Assembly (NCBI RefSeq): GCF_002846365.1
Contig: NZ_PJMW01000002.1
Span: 2,046,001 to 2,110,000, forward strand
DNA length: 64,000 bases
Source of the DNA: Nocardia fluminea
GTDB taxonomy: Bacteria; Actinomycetota; Actinomycetes; Mycobacteriales; Mycobacteriaceae
Direction of reading: 5' to 3'
Each line of letters begins with the position of its first letter. Position 1 is the first letter of the stretch. Made by a program: the position numbers and the translations under genes. Shown piece by piece: positions 49,694-57,649 of the stretch. Below the pieces are notes generated by a model. The model ran no database searches. It was not told the DNA's origin and saw only the letters and a program-made list of their open reading frames with translations.

Positions 49694-50041
49694 TTACGAG
49701 GTCCTAGCGGCGTCCAGAATCGCGATCGCCTCGTCGATCGGATCGATGACGAAAAGTTCGGTCCCGGCGACGGTGTCGACACGCAGACGAGTGCGGAGGC
49801 CGCCGCTGAACAGGCCGCCATCCGGGCTTTGCTGCCCGACGGCGCGCAGGTGGGTCAGACGCGTTTCCCAGCGCTTGCCGCCGGTGATCGCATCGAGGTG
49901 ATTGGGCACGAAGAGCAGCCGGGTTTCGGTCAGGTGGAGGCGTCCGCCGACGGCCCTGCTGCCTTGTGTTCGATTGGCGAGTTTCTGCCAGACGACGTTC
50001 TCGGTGGTGTTCAGCGTGGGGCTACCGATCCACAATCCCAT
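49694..50041 (-). CDS. GRAM/PH-like domain protein, hypothetical
   Basis: 115 residues, all beta-type sequence: GRLHLTETRLLFVPNHLDAI followed by RWETRLTHLRAVGQQ and LRTRLRVDTVAGTELFVI, the strand pattern of bacterial GRAM or PH-like domains. No membrane segment. Function unknown. It is downstream of metZ on the opposite strand. Confidence 0.72.
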   Translation of the reverse strand: MGLWIGSPTLNTTENVVWQKLANRTQGSRAVGGRLHLTETRLLFVPNHLDAITGGKRWETRLTHLRAVGQQSPDGGLFSGGLRTRLRVDTVAGTELFVIDPIDEAIAILDAARTS

Positions 50042-50089
50042 GGTTCATTTCCTTGTGTCGTTCCGGTATTCGTCACCATGGATCGATAT

Positions 50090-50121
50090 CTGGCCGGGCA
50101 CCGTTAATGGCGCCCGGCCAG
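50090..50121 (-). terminator. Terminator downstream of fgd
   Basis: CTGGCCGGGC (50090-50099) pairs with GCCCGGCCAG (50112-50121), 12-nt loop, about 20 nt beyond the fgd stop at 50141. Confidence 0.7.
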
Positions 50122-50140
50122 GGATCTGAGCAGACCGGTC

Positions 50141-51151
50141 TCAGCCCAGGGCGCGCAAACGGGGGGCCAGGTCTCGCTTGAAGAGGTCGAGGAAGCGGAG
50201 CTGGTCGTGGCCGGGGGCGTGGAAGACCAGGTGGTTGAGGCCGGCGTCGAGGTAGGGCTTGATCTTGGCGACGGCTTCGTCGGGGTCGCTGGCGACGATC
50301 CAGCGCTTGGCGACCTGTTCGATCGGGAGGGCGTCGGCGGCCTTCTCCATTTCGATGGGGTCGGTGATGTCGTGCTTCTGTTCGGGGGTCAGGGACAGCG
50401 GTGCCCAGAAACGTGTGTTCTGCAGTGCCAGTTCGGGATCGGTGTCGTAGGAGATCTTGATCTCGATCATCTTGTCGATCTCGGCGACATCGCGCTCGAC
50501 CTTCTCGGCGCCCTCGGCGACGGCGGGCAGCAGCTTCTCGGTGTAGAGGTCCATGCCCTTGCCCGAGGTGCAGATGAAACCGTCGCCCGCGCGACCCGCG
50601 TACCTGGCGACCACCGGGCCGCCCGCGGCGATGTAGACGGGGATACCGCCCTTGGGAACGTCATAGATGGACGCGCCGACGGTGTGGTAGTACTCGCCGT
50701 CGAAGTCGACGCGATCGCCGGTCCACAATTCGCGCATCATCTTCACGGCTTCCCGCAGGCGGGCGAAACGCTCTTTGAAATCGGGCCATTCGCCTTTGTA
50801 GCCGGTGGCGATCTCGTTGAGCGCCTCGCCGGTGCCGACGCCGAGCATCACGCGACCCGGGTACAGGCAGCCCATGGTGGCGAAGGCTTGCGCGATCACC
50901 GCCGGGTTGTAGCGGAAGGTGGGGGTGAGCACCGAGGTGCCGAGCTGGATGCGCTCGGTGCGCTCGCCGACAGCGGCCAGCCAGGCCAGCGAGAACGGTG
51001 CGTGCCCGCCGTCGTGGCGCCACGGCTGGAAGTGGTCGCTCACGGTCGCGCTGTCGAGACCGTGCTGCTCGGCGGCGACGCCGAGTTCGACCAGCTCTCG
51101 TGGCCCGAACTGCTCTGCCGATGCCTTGTACCCGAGCTTGAGATCGACCAT
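50141..51151 (-). CDS. fgd: F420-dependent glucose-6-phosphate dehydrogenase
   Basis: 336 residues, the same length as mycobacterial FGD1 and closely matching it throughout ([12 protein letters not shown] start; [60 protein letters not shown]). It oxidises glucose-6-phosphate and reduces F420, supplying F420H2 to deazaflavin enzymes. Active-site His and Trp of the SDHFQPW motif are present. ATG 51151 gives MVDLKLGYK. An F420-using Ddn-like gene is at 57069-57575. Confidence 0.95.
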   Translation of the reverse strand: MVDLKLGYKASAEQFGPRELVELGVAAEQHGLDSATVSDHFQPWRHDGGHAPFSLAWLAAVGERTERIQLGTSVLTPTFRYNPAVIAQAFATMGCLYPGRVMLGVGTGEALNEIATGYKGEWPDFKERFARLREAVKMMRELWTGDRVDFDGEYYHTVGASIYDVPKGGIPVYIAAGGPVVARYAGRAGDGFICTSGKGMDLYTEKLLPAVAEGAEKVERDVAEIDKMIEIKISYDTDPELALQNTRFWAPLSLTPEQKHDITDPIEMEKAADALPIEQVAKRWIVASDPDEAVAKIKPYLDAGLNHLVFHAPGHDQLRFLDLFKRDLAPRLRALG

Positions 51152-51268
51152 TCCAGCTACTCCTGTCATCCGTTGACCCCTGCTGAGACGACACTAGCGC
51201 GCTGCCCGTCATCCGCGCCGATGCCGTTTGGTCACCCATCCCGCGGAGTTTTAGCGGACAATTAACTG

Positions 51269-52069
51269 GTGGCCACCAAGGATGAGCAGATCTTGTCGTA
51301 CCTCACCGACATGGACGGCGTGCTGGTGCACGAGGATCAACTGATCCCCGGCGCCGACGACTTCCTCGCCGAACTGCGCGCCAACGAGATCCCGTTCCTC
51401 GTGCTGACCAATAACTCGATCCGCACACCGCGCGACCTGCAGGCCCGTTTGCGTCACACCGGCCTAGACATCCCCGAGGAGTCGATCTGGACCTCGGCGC
51501 TGGCCACGGCGACCTTCCTCGACGATCAGCGCCCCAACGGCACCGCGTACGTGGTCGGTGAATCGGGGCTCACCACCGCGCTGCACGAGATCGGCTACGT
51601 GCTCACCGACAGCGACCCCGACTACGTGGTGCTCGGTGAAACCCGCACGTACTCCTTCGAGGCGATCACCACCGCGATCCGGCTGGTGGACCGGGGCGCG
51701 AAGTTCATCGCCACCAACCCCGATGCCACCGGACCCTCGCGCGACGGCGTGCTGCCCGCCACCGGTTCGGTCGCCGCCCTGATCACCCGCGCCACCGGGA
51801 AAGAGCCGTACTACGTGGGCAAGCCGAATCCGCTGATGATGCGCTCGGCGCTGCGCCAGATCGGCGCGCACTCCCAGTCGACGGTGATGATCGGTGACCG
51901 GATGGACACCGACGTGATCGCGGGCTTGGAGGCGGGTCTGCGCACGGTGCTGGTGACCTCCGGTATCTCGACGAAGTCCTCGGTGGAGGCCTATCCGTTC
52001 CGGCCGACCATGGTGGTGGGCTCGGTGGCGGATTTGATCGGCCGAACGCGCCGCCCGTTCGACGACTGA
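51269..52069 (+). CDS. HAD-IIA (NagD-like) phosphatase
   Basis: 266 residues. HAD motif I in YLTDMDGVLVHEDQLIPGAD, motif II in VLTNNSIRTP, conserved YVGKPNPLMM (motif III Lys) and motif IV GDRMDTDVIAG. The C2b cap and length fit NagD/PGP-like phosphatases acting on small phosphometabolites. GTG 51269 start. Substrate unknown. It is divergent from fgd by 117 nt. Confidence 0.92.
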   Translation: MATKDEQILSYLTDMDGVLVHEDQLIPGADDFLAELRANEIPFLVLTNNSIRTPRDLQARLRHTGLDIPEESIWTSALATATFLDDQRPNGTAYVVGESGLTTALHEIGYVLTDSDPDYVVLGETRTYSFEAITTAIRLVDRGAKFIATNPDATGPSRDGVLPATGSVAALITRATGKEPYYVGKPNPLMMRSALRQIGAHSQSTVMIGDRMDTDVIAGLEAGLRTVLVTSGISTKSSVEAYPFRPTMVVGSVADLIGRTRRPFDD

Positions 52070-52119
52070 CCGTGTGATCCCCGTCTCAACGGAATAGTCG
52101 CCCGCCCGTCGTGGTTATA

Positions 52120-52133
52120 GTTGCCATGGCAAC
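52120..52133. promoter_or_regulatory. Palindromic operator candidate before the LLM oxidoreductase gene
   Basis: GTTGCCATGGCAAC, a perfect 14-bp palindrome overlapping the edge of a TATAGT -10-like hexamer (52116-52121) and lying 13 nt before the GTG start. Position suggests a repressor site. Confidence 0.6.
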
Positions 52134-52146
52134 CAAAGGAGGGCCC

Positions 52147-53235
52147 GTGCAGTTCGGAATCTTCAGCGTCGGCGATGTGACCACCGATCCCACCACCGGC
52201 CGCACCCCCACCGAGGCCGAGCGGATCAAGGCGATGGTCGCGATCGCGCAGAAGGCCGAGGAGGTGGGTCTGGACGTGTTCGCGATGGGCGAGCACCACA
52301 ATCGGCCCTTCGTGCCGTCGTCACCGACCACGATGCTCGGCTATATCGCCGGGCGCACCGACAACATCACGCTGTCCACCTCGACCACGCTCATCACCAC
52401 GAACGACCCGGTCAAGATCGCCGAGGACTTCGCGATGCTGCAGCACCTGGCCGACGGCCGCGTCGACCTGATGCTCGGGCGCGGCAACACCGGCCCGGTC
52501 TACCCGTGGTTCGGCAAGGACATCCGCGACGGCATCCCGCTGGCCATCGAGAACTACGCTCTGCTGCACCGGCTGTGGCGTGAAGACGTCGTGAACTGGG
52601 AAGGCAAGTTCCGTACGCCGCTGCAATCGTTCACCTCGACCCCGCGTCCGCTCGACGATGTGCCGCCGTTCGTCTGGCACGGGTCGATCCGGAGCCCGGA
52701 GATCGCCGAACAGGCCGCGTACTACGGTGACGGCTTCTTCGCCAACCACATCTTCTGGCCCACCGACCACTTCAAGCGGCTGATCGACCTGTACCGGCGG
52801 CGCTACGAGCACTACGGCCACGGCAGCGCCGACCAGGCCATCGTCGGACTCGGCGGGCAAGTGTTCCTGCGTAAGAACTCGCAGGACGCGGTTCGTGAGT
52901 TCCGCCCCTACTTCGACAACGCGCCCGTCTACGGACACGGCCCGTCGCTGGAGGATTTCACCGAGCAGACCCCGCTCACCGTGGGCAGCCCGGAGCAGGT
53001 CATCGAGAAGACGCTCACCTTCCGCGAGCACTTCGGCGACTACCAGCGCCAGCTGTTCCTGGTCGACCATGCCGGACTCCCGTTGAAGACGGTGCTCGAG
53101 CAGCTCGACCTGCTCGGCGAGGAAGTGATCCCGGTGTTGCGCAAGGAATTCGCGGCCCGGCGCCCGGCGCACGTCCCGGACGCGCCGACGCACGACTCAC
53201 TACTCGCCGCCAAGACCTTGGAGGTCAGCGCGTGA
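52147..53235 (+). CDS. LLM-class flavin-dependent oxidoreductase (CE1758-type)
   Basis: 362 residues, luciferase-like TIM barrel: VQFGIFSVGDVTTDPTTGRT at the N-terminus, FAMGEHHNRPFVPSSP, MLQHLADGRVDLMLGRGNTG and HGSIRSPEIAEQAAYYGDGF. The GTG 52147 start follows AAAGGAGG; an upstream ATG at 52111 lies in the operator region. Together with the next gene it forms the paired LLM oxidoreductase / FMN reductase system known as CE1758-CE1759. The substrate is unknown; FMN or F420 could serve as cofactor, with FMN more likely given the partner. Confidence 0.9.
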   Translation: MQFGIFSVGDVTTDPTTGRTPTEAERIKAMVAIAQKAEEVGLDVFAMGEHHNRPFVPSSPTTMLGYIAGRTDNITLSTSTTLITTNDPVKIAEDFAMLQHLADGRVDLMLGRGNTGPVYPWFGKDIRDGIPLAIENYALLHRLWREDVVNWEGKFRTPLQSFTSTPRPLDDVPPFVWHGSIRSPEIAEQAAYYGDGFFANHIFWPTDHFKRLIDLYRRRYEHYGHGSADQAIVGLGGQVFLRKNSQDAVREFRPYFDNAPVYGHGPSLEDFTEQTPLTVGSPEQVIEKTLTFREHFGDYQRQLFLVDHAGLPLKTVLEQLDLLGEEVIPVLRKEFAARRPAHVPDAPTHDSLLAAKTLEVSA

Positions 53236-53287
53236 CATCCACACCGCGCCGCGCACTCGGCGGCCCGCACACCACGGAGGTGATCGC

Positions 53288-53902
53288 ATGACAACCCGTA
53301 TCGCCGTGGTGTCGGCAGGGCTTTCGCAGCCTTCGTCGACACGTTTGCTCGCCGATCGACTGGCCGCCGCGGCAGCACGCGAGCTGCGTACGAAAGGCGC
53401 CGAGGTCGAAGTGGACTTCGTCGACCTGCGCGATCACGCTCGCGACCTGGCCGACAACCTGCTCACCGGGTTCCCGGCGCCCGCGTTGCGGGCGGCGATC
53501 GACAAGGTCGTCACCGCCGACGGCCTGATCGCGGTGACGCCGATCTTCAGTGCCTCCTACAGCGGCCTGTTCAAGACGTTCTTCGATGTGCTGGAACCGG
53601 ATTCGCTCGCCGGGATGCCGGTACTGACCGGCGCGACCGGCGGCACCGAGCGTCATTCCCTGGCGCTGGAGCACGCGGTGCGTCCGCTGTTCGCCTACCT
53701 GCGCTCGATCGTCGTCCCCACCGCGGTCTACGCGGCGTCCACCGACTGGGGCGCGAACGGCGGCGACAAGGCACTCAACAATCGGATCGACCGCGCCGCA
53801 ACGGAATTCGGCGCGCTGCTACTCGGCACGTCCGCTACCCGGCCCACCGACCCCTATACCGATACGACCCCGTTCGAAGACCTCCTCGCAGCAAATCACT
53901 GA
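53288..53902 (+). CDS. NADPH-dependent FMN reductase (CE1759 family)
   Basis: 204 residues, flavodoxin-like fold. VVSAGLSQPSSTRLLADRL forms the FMN phosphate loop, and TPIFSASYSGLFKTFFDVLE matches the family's flavin-binding segment. It would supply reduced FMN to the LLM oxidoreductase encoded 52 nt upstream. Preceded by GGAGG. Part of the three-gene run with yceI, 27 nt downstream. Confidence 0.92.
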   Translation: MTTRIAVVSAGLSQPSSTRLLADRLAAAAARELRTKGAEVEVDFVDLRDHARDLADNLLTGFPAPALRAAIDKVVTADGLIAVTPIFSASYSGLFKTFFDVLEPDSLAGMPVLTGATGGTERHSLALEHAVRPLFAYLRSIVVPTAVYAASTDWGANGGDKALNNRIDRAATEFGALLLGTSATRPTDPYTDTTPFEDLLAANH

Positions 53903-53929
53903 TCCACACCTACCCCAAGGAGAACACTC

Positions 53930-54478
53930 ATGACCACCGCCATCGCCAAGGGACTCACCGCAGGCACCTGGGCCATCGACCCCACCCACTCCACCGTCGG
54001 TTTCGCCGTACGCCACCTCATGGTGAGCAAGGTCCGCGGCCGCTTCACCGATTTCGACGGCGCCCTCGTGATCGCCGAGGACGGCACCGCCACCGCGCAC
54101 GCCGAGATCCGCGTCGACTCCCTCACCACCGACAACGCACAGCGTGACGGCCACCTGCGCACGGCCGACTTCTTCCACGCCGAGGAATTCCCGCTGATGA
54201 CCTTCAAGTCCACCGGATTCCGTGGCGAGGGCGCCGATTTCGTCGTCGACGGTGAGTTCACGGTGCGCGGCAACACCAAGCCGGTCACCCTCGAGGTCGA
54301 GTTCCTCGGCGTGAGCCCGGGCATGGGCAACGGCCAGGTCGCCGGCTTCGAAGCCAAGACCGTGGTCTCGCGTCGCGACTTCGGTCTCGACATCGACATG
54401 CCGCTGCCCGACGGCGGCGCCGTGATCGGCGACAAGATCACCCTCACCCTCGAGATCGAGGCCGTGCTCCAGAGCTGA
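53930..54478 (+). CDS. YceI-family lipid-binding protein
   Basis: 182 residues, YceI lipocalin-like beta barrel: TWAIDPTHSTVGFAVRHLMV, VRGRFTDFDGALVIAEDGT and SRRDFGLDIDMPLPDGGAVIGDKITLTLEIEA. YceI proteins bind isoprenoid or other lipids in a closed barrel. No signal peptide is visible, so this copy is cytoplasmic. It follows the oxidoreductase pair with AAGGAG, suggesting co-transcription and perhaps delivery or storage of a hydrophobic substrate. A strong terminator follows. Confidence 0.92.
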   Translation: MTTAIAKGLTAGTWAIDPTHSTVGFAVRHLMVSKVRGRFTDFDGALVIAEDGTATAHAEIRVDSLTTDNAQRDGHLRTADFFHAEEFPLMTFKSTGFRGEGADFVVDGEFTVRGNTKPVTLEVEFLGVSPGMGNGQVAGFEAKTVVSRRDFGLDIDMPLPDGGAVIGDKITLTLEIEAVLQS

Positions 54479-54487
54479 CCCGTTGCT

Positions 54488-54526
54488 CCGGCGCCCCCGT
54501 CACCGAACAGGTGACGGGGGCGCCGG
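54488..54526. terminator. Bidirectional terminator after yceI
   Basis: CCGGCGCCCCCGTCACC / GGTGACGGGGGCGCCGG, a perfect 17-bp stem with a 5-nt loop, between the convergent yceI and MarR genes. Confidence 0.92.
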
Positions 54527-54542
54527 TCGCTGTGCGCCGAAG

Positions 54543-54992
54543 CTAGTCCTCGTCGGCGATGATCGTGTCGAGAGTCGCCGCGAGACGCTCGAGGGTCGCG
54601 ACCGTCGCGGCGAACTCGGCCGGGCCGAGCGCCTGCGCCAGCCGGTGCGCCATGGCCGCGTGCTGTGGGTTGATCCGACGGATGGCGGCGGTGCCCTCCT
54701 CGGTCATCGCGACCAGCTTGGCCCGCTTGTGCGCGGGGTTGGGCCGGTACTCGCACATTCCCTTGCCGACCAGCAGGTCCGCGATCCGCTGTACGCTCTG
54801 CCGGGTGATGCCCATCGCGCGCGCGATCCCGGCCACCGGTTGCGGCTGGTCCTGCACGGCGGCCATCACCTGCCACCAGGCCACCGAGATGCCGGCGGGC
54901 GCGGACAATCCGTCGCCGATGGTCAGGAATTGACCGTTGAGCCGGAAGACGGTGAGGGCGGCGCCGTCGAGTAGGTCCTGTTCGGATTTCAC
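54543..54992 (-). CDS. MarR-family transcriptional regulator
   Basis: 149 residues. HTH region VAGIARAMGITRQSVQRIADLLVGKG with wing YRPNPAHKRAKLVAMTEEG. Its start overlaps the stop of the DJ-1/PfpI gene by 4 bp (ATGA), so it is the second gene of that operon and probably binds the perfect palindrome at 55621-55656 to control both. Ligand unknown. Confidence 0.9.
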   Translation of the reverse strand: MKSEQDLLDGAALTVFRLNGQFLTIGDGLSAPAGISVAWWQVMAAVQDQPQPVAGIARAMGITRQSVQRIADLLVGKGMCEYRPNPAHKRAKLVAMTEEGTAAIRRINPQHAAMAHRLAQALGPAEFAATVATLERLAATLDTIIADED

Positions 54993-55621
54993 GCCGCGTG
55001 GATCCCTTCGTATTCGGCGAGTGCGGCATATCCGGCCGGGTCCTTGCGCGCGTACAGCGCGTACCAGGCCTCGAGGATGTGCGGTTCGTACAGATCGAGC
55101 CGCGCGAAGATCTCCCTGGCGAATTCGAACGGCGACATGCCGTCCGCGGTGATCACGTCACGGTCGGTGACGGCGGGCGCCTCGACGTAGTGCGGCGCGC
55201 CCGAATACCCGCTGTAGCCGAGGAATTCCGCGGCGTTGCTGGTGTGCGCGCGATCATCGAGCAGGCCCGCGGTGGCGAGTCCGAAGGTCGCGCCGCAGAT
55301 CGCGGCCACCGGCACCCCGGCGGCGGCGAACTCTTTCGCCTTGTGCGCGAACGGGATCAGGTCCTCGCCCATCCACAGGTCCGCGCCGGGCAGGATCAAC
55401 ATCGCGCTGCCGGCCGGATCGAGATCGGCGACCGCCAGGTCGGGCGTTACGCGCAGACGCCCCATGGTGGTGATCGGTGCTGTGGTGAGGCCGACCGTGA
55501 CGACCTCGAACGTTCCGGGCTCCCGGTGCCAGTTGCCGTTGGCGATGTGCGCTGTCGCGGCCCCCACTTCCCAGTCGGCGAGGGTGTCGTAGACGGCGAC
55601 GTGAACTGTTTTCATCGACAT
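54989..55621 (-). CDS. DJ-1/PfpI-family protein
   Basis: 210 residues, class I glutamine amidotransferase-like fold. The nucleophile elbow is Cys109 in VAAICGATFGLATAG; the N-terminus (VHVAVYDTLADWEVGAATAH) matches type-1 glutaminase-like DJ-1 proteins. Possible roles are glyoxalase, deglycase or stress chaperone. The ATG at 55621 lies at the edge of the operator, and its ribosome site AGGA is inside the operator arm; ATG 55615 is an alternative. Downstream MarR gene is co-transcribed. Confidence 0.88.
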   Translation of the reverse strand: MSMKTVHVAVYDTLADWEVGAATAHIANGNWHREPGTFEVVTVGLTTAPITTMGRLRVTPDLAVADLDPAGSAMLILPGADLWMGEDLIPFAHKAKEFAAAGVPVAAICGATFGLATAGLLDDRAHTSNAAEFLGYSGYSGAPHYVEAPAVTDRDVITADGMSPFEFAREIFARLDLYEPHILEAWYALYARKDPAGYAALAEYEGIHAA

Positions 55622-55656
55622 GACAGTATCCTGTCATAATTGACAGGATACTGTCA
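55621..55656. promoter_or_regulatory. Perfect 16-bp-arm palindromic operator upstream of the DJ-1/MarR operon
   Basis: TGACAGTATCCTGTCA (55621-55636) and TGACAGGATACTGTCA (55641-55656) are exact inverted repeats around taat. Each arm is itself a near palindrome (TGACAG...CTGTCA), so two MarR dimers could bind side by side. Confidence 0.82.
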
Positions 55657-55736
55657 ATAAGAATTTTGCTACCGGCTTATAGCCCACCCTCCGTACGCTG
55701 ACGGCATCCGGTGCGAGACAAGGAGGTTCACCCGCG

Positions 55737-55955
55737 ATGACCGACTCCGTGCAGGGCATGACGGGGACCATCACGTCACCGATTCGGGAGGCAGGCGCAC
55801 TGGGTGAGGTGCTGATCTCGATTCGCGGCGGCACCGAGCTCTATCTCGCCCGAGCCGACGAGCCGATCGCCGCCTGGACCACCGTGTTGATCGTCGCGGT
55901 CCACCCCGGTCGCCTGGTCGACGTGGTCACGTGGATTCCGCTTCCCACTGAATGA
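55737..55955 (+). CDS. Small NfeD-like beta-barrel protein
   Basis: 72 residues, mostly beta: GMTGTITSPIREAGALGEVL, GTELYLARADEPIAAWTTVL and a VVTWIPLPTE end, resembling the OB-fold C-terminal domain of NfeD. It lacks membrane helices. It follows GGAGG and lies 12 nt before the SPFH gene; NfeD and flotillin-type genes are commonly paired, so the two probably interact. Confidence 0.72.
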   Translation: MTDSVQGMTGTITSPIREAGALGEVLISIRGGTELYLARADEPIAAWTTVLIVAVHPGRLVDVVTWIPLPTE

Positions 55956-55967
55956 AAGGGGCCCGCG

Positions 55968-57065
55968 ATGCTGGGCTATCACGTTCCCGATCCCGACGAA
56001 GCCATGCTGGTCAGTGGCGCCAAGACCAAAGACGACAGCCCGTTCAAGGTGGTCATCGGGCGCGGCACCTGGGTGGTGCCGCTGTTCCGCAAGGTCCGCT
56101 ACCTGTCGCTGGCCATGTTCGAATCCGAGATTCGCGAGCGCTGCGTCACCAAGCAGGCCATCCAGCTCGATGTGCGCGCGGTGATCGCGTTCAAGGTCGC
56201 CAACGACACCCAGTCGATCGTCAATGCGGCACAACGCTTCCTGTCCGAACAGGAGCAGGAGATGTCGGTGCTCACCGGCCGCATCTTCTCCGGTCACCTG
56301 CGCTCGATCGTCGGCTCGATGACCGTCGAGGAGATCATCCGGGAACGTCAGAAGCTGGCCGACGAGGTGCTCATCGCCTCCAAGGTGGAGATGAGCAATA
56401 TCGGCCTGTGGGTCGACTCGTTCCAGATCCAGTCCATCGACGACGGCAACCTCGGCTACATCAATGCCCTTGCCGCACCGCACAATGCGGCGGTCCAGCG
56501 TGACGCCCAGATCGCCCAGGCCCAAGCCGCCCAGCGCTCCGCCGAAGCCGAGCAGGAATCGCTGCGCCGTCGCGCCGAATACGAACGCGAGACCTCGATC
56601 CTCAAGGCCCAGTACCAGCGCGACATCGACAAGGCCAATGCCGAAGCGGCACAGGCGGGTCCGCTCGCCGACGCCATCGCCAGGCAGGCCGTGCTGCACG
56701 CGCAGGCCGAGCAGGCGCGCAAGAACGCCGAACTGCGGGAACAGCAACTCCAGGCCGAAGTGGTGAAACCCGCTGAGGCAGAAGCGGAACGAGTCCGCAT
56801 CCTCGCCGTGGCCGAGGCCGATCGCACCCGCATCCAGGCCGAAGCGGCGGCATCCAACAACCGCATCGCGCTGGACCAGATGCTCATCGAGCAACTTCCC
56901 GAAATCGTCAAGCAGGCCGCGCACGGCCTGGCCGGCGCCAATCTCACCGTGCTCAACGGTCCCGACGGTGTCGGCGAGCTGCTCAACGGCATGGTCGGTC
57001 AGGGGCTGACGGTCTTCAACTCCCTGCAGAAGGCCCTGTCCAACGGCGAGGTGGACAAGGTCTGA
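55968..57065 (+). CDS. SPFH/Band-7 (flotillin-like) protein
   Basis: 365 residues. SPFH domain about 10-170 (VVIGRGTWVVPLFRKVRYLSLAMFE, RIFSGHLRSIVGSMTVEEIIRERQKLADEV), followed by a long Ala/Gln/Glu-rich coiled coil (about 175-300, with repeated AEAE and QAEA) and a hydrophobic end LNGPDGVGELLNGMVGQGLT. Flotillins form membrane microdomain scaffolds. The usual N-terminal hairpin is reduced, so membrane attachment may rely on the SPFH surface. Paired with the NfeD-like gene. Confidence 0.9.
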   Translation: MLGYHVPDPDEAMLVSGAKTKDDSPFKVVIGRGTWVVPLFRKVRYLSLAMFESEIRERCVTKQAIQLDVRAVIAFKVANDTQSIVNAAQRFLSEQEQEMSVLTGRIFSGHLRSIVGSMTVEEIIRERQKLADEVLIASKVEMSNIGLWVDSFQIQSIDDGNLGYINALAAPHNAAVQRDAQIAQAQAAQRSAEAEQESLRRRAEYERETSILKAQYQRDIDKANAEAAQAGPLADAIARQAVLHAQAEQARKNAELREQQLQAEVVKPAEAEAERVRILAVAEADRTRIQAEAAASNNRIALDQMLIEQLPEIVKQAAHGLAGANLTVLNGPDGVGELLNGMVGQGLTVFNSLQKALSNGEVDKV

Positions 57066-57068
57066 TGT

Positions 57069-57575
57069 TCACGCCCGGCGCAGGGCGAACATGCGCAGAT
57101 CGCGGGTGGTGCGGTCGCGGTAGGCGGCGTAGGCGCCGGTGATGTCGACGAAGCGGGCGAAGATCGCGTCCTTGTCCGCGTCGCTGACCGGCGTGGCGGT
57201 GACCGGGATGCGCTCGCCGGCGATGGCGACGGTGGCCGACGGGTTCGCGAGCAGATTGGCGGTCCAGGCCGGGTGGTGGGCCTGGCCGAAGTTGGAACCG
57301 ACCACGTACAGGGTGTCGCCGTCGTGGACGTAGAGCAGCGGCTGGGTACGCGCGACACCGGACTTGCGACCGGTGGTCGTGAGCAGGATCACCGGTGCGC
57401 CGATCGGGCCGAGCACGGTGTACTTGCCGTCGGTGCGCTCGAGCAGGGCGCGGTCGAGCGGGGTGATGGTGCGGATCAGCCAGGAACCCGGCTTGGTCGC
57501 GGCGAACCGGTTGGCTGCGCGGGACAGGGGATTGGCGCGGGAGCCCCACTGGCGATCCGGGAACTGCGATGTCAT
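57069..57575 (-). CDS. Deazaflavin (F420)-dependent oxidoreductase, Ddn-like
   Basis: 168 residues, split beta-barrel fold: LLTTTGRKSGVARTQPLLYV is the family signature around the F420 phosphate, followed by VVGSNFGQAHHPAWTANLLANP. Ddn-like FDOR-A enzymes reduce quinones or nitro compounds with F420H2. The window also encodes FGD, the F420H2-generating enzyme. Converges on the flotillin-like gene with 3 nt between stops. Confidence 0.9.
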   Translation of the reverse strand: MTSQFPDRQWGSRANPLSRAANRFAATKPGSWLIRTITPLDRALLERTDGKYTVLGPIGAPVILLTTTGRKSGVARTQPLLYVHDGDTLYVVGSNFGQAHHPAWTANLLANPSATVAIAGERIPVTATPVSDADKDAIFARFVDITGAYAAYRDRTTRDLRMFALRRA

Positions 57576-57649
57576 GGGGCGGACTATAACGTGACCGATC
57601 GGACCCCACCGAACCCCTGAATCGCCGCCGATTCACTAAGCTCGCGAGC

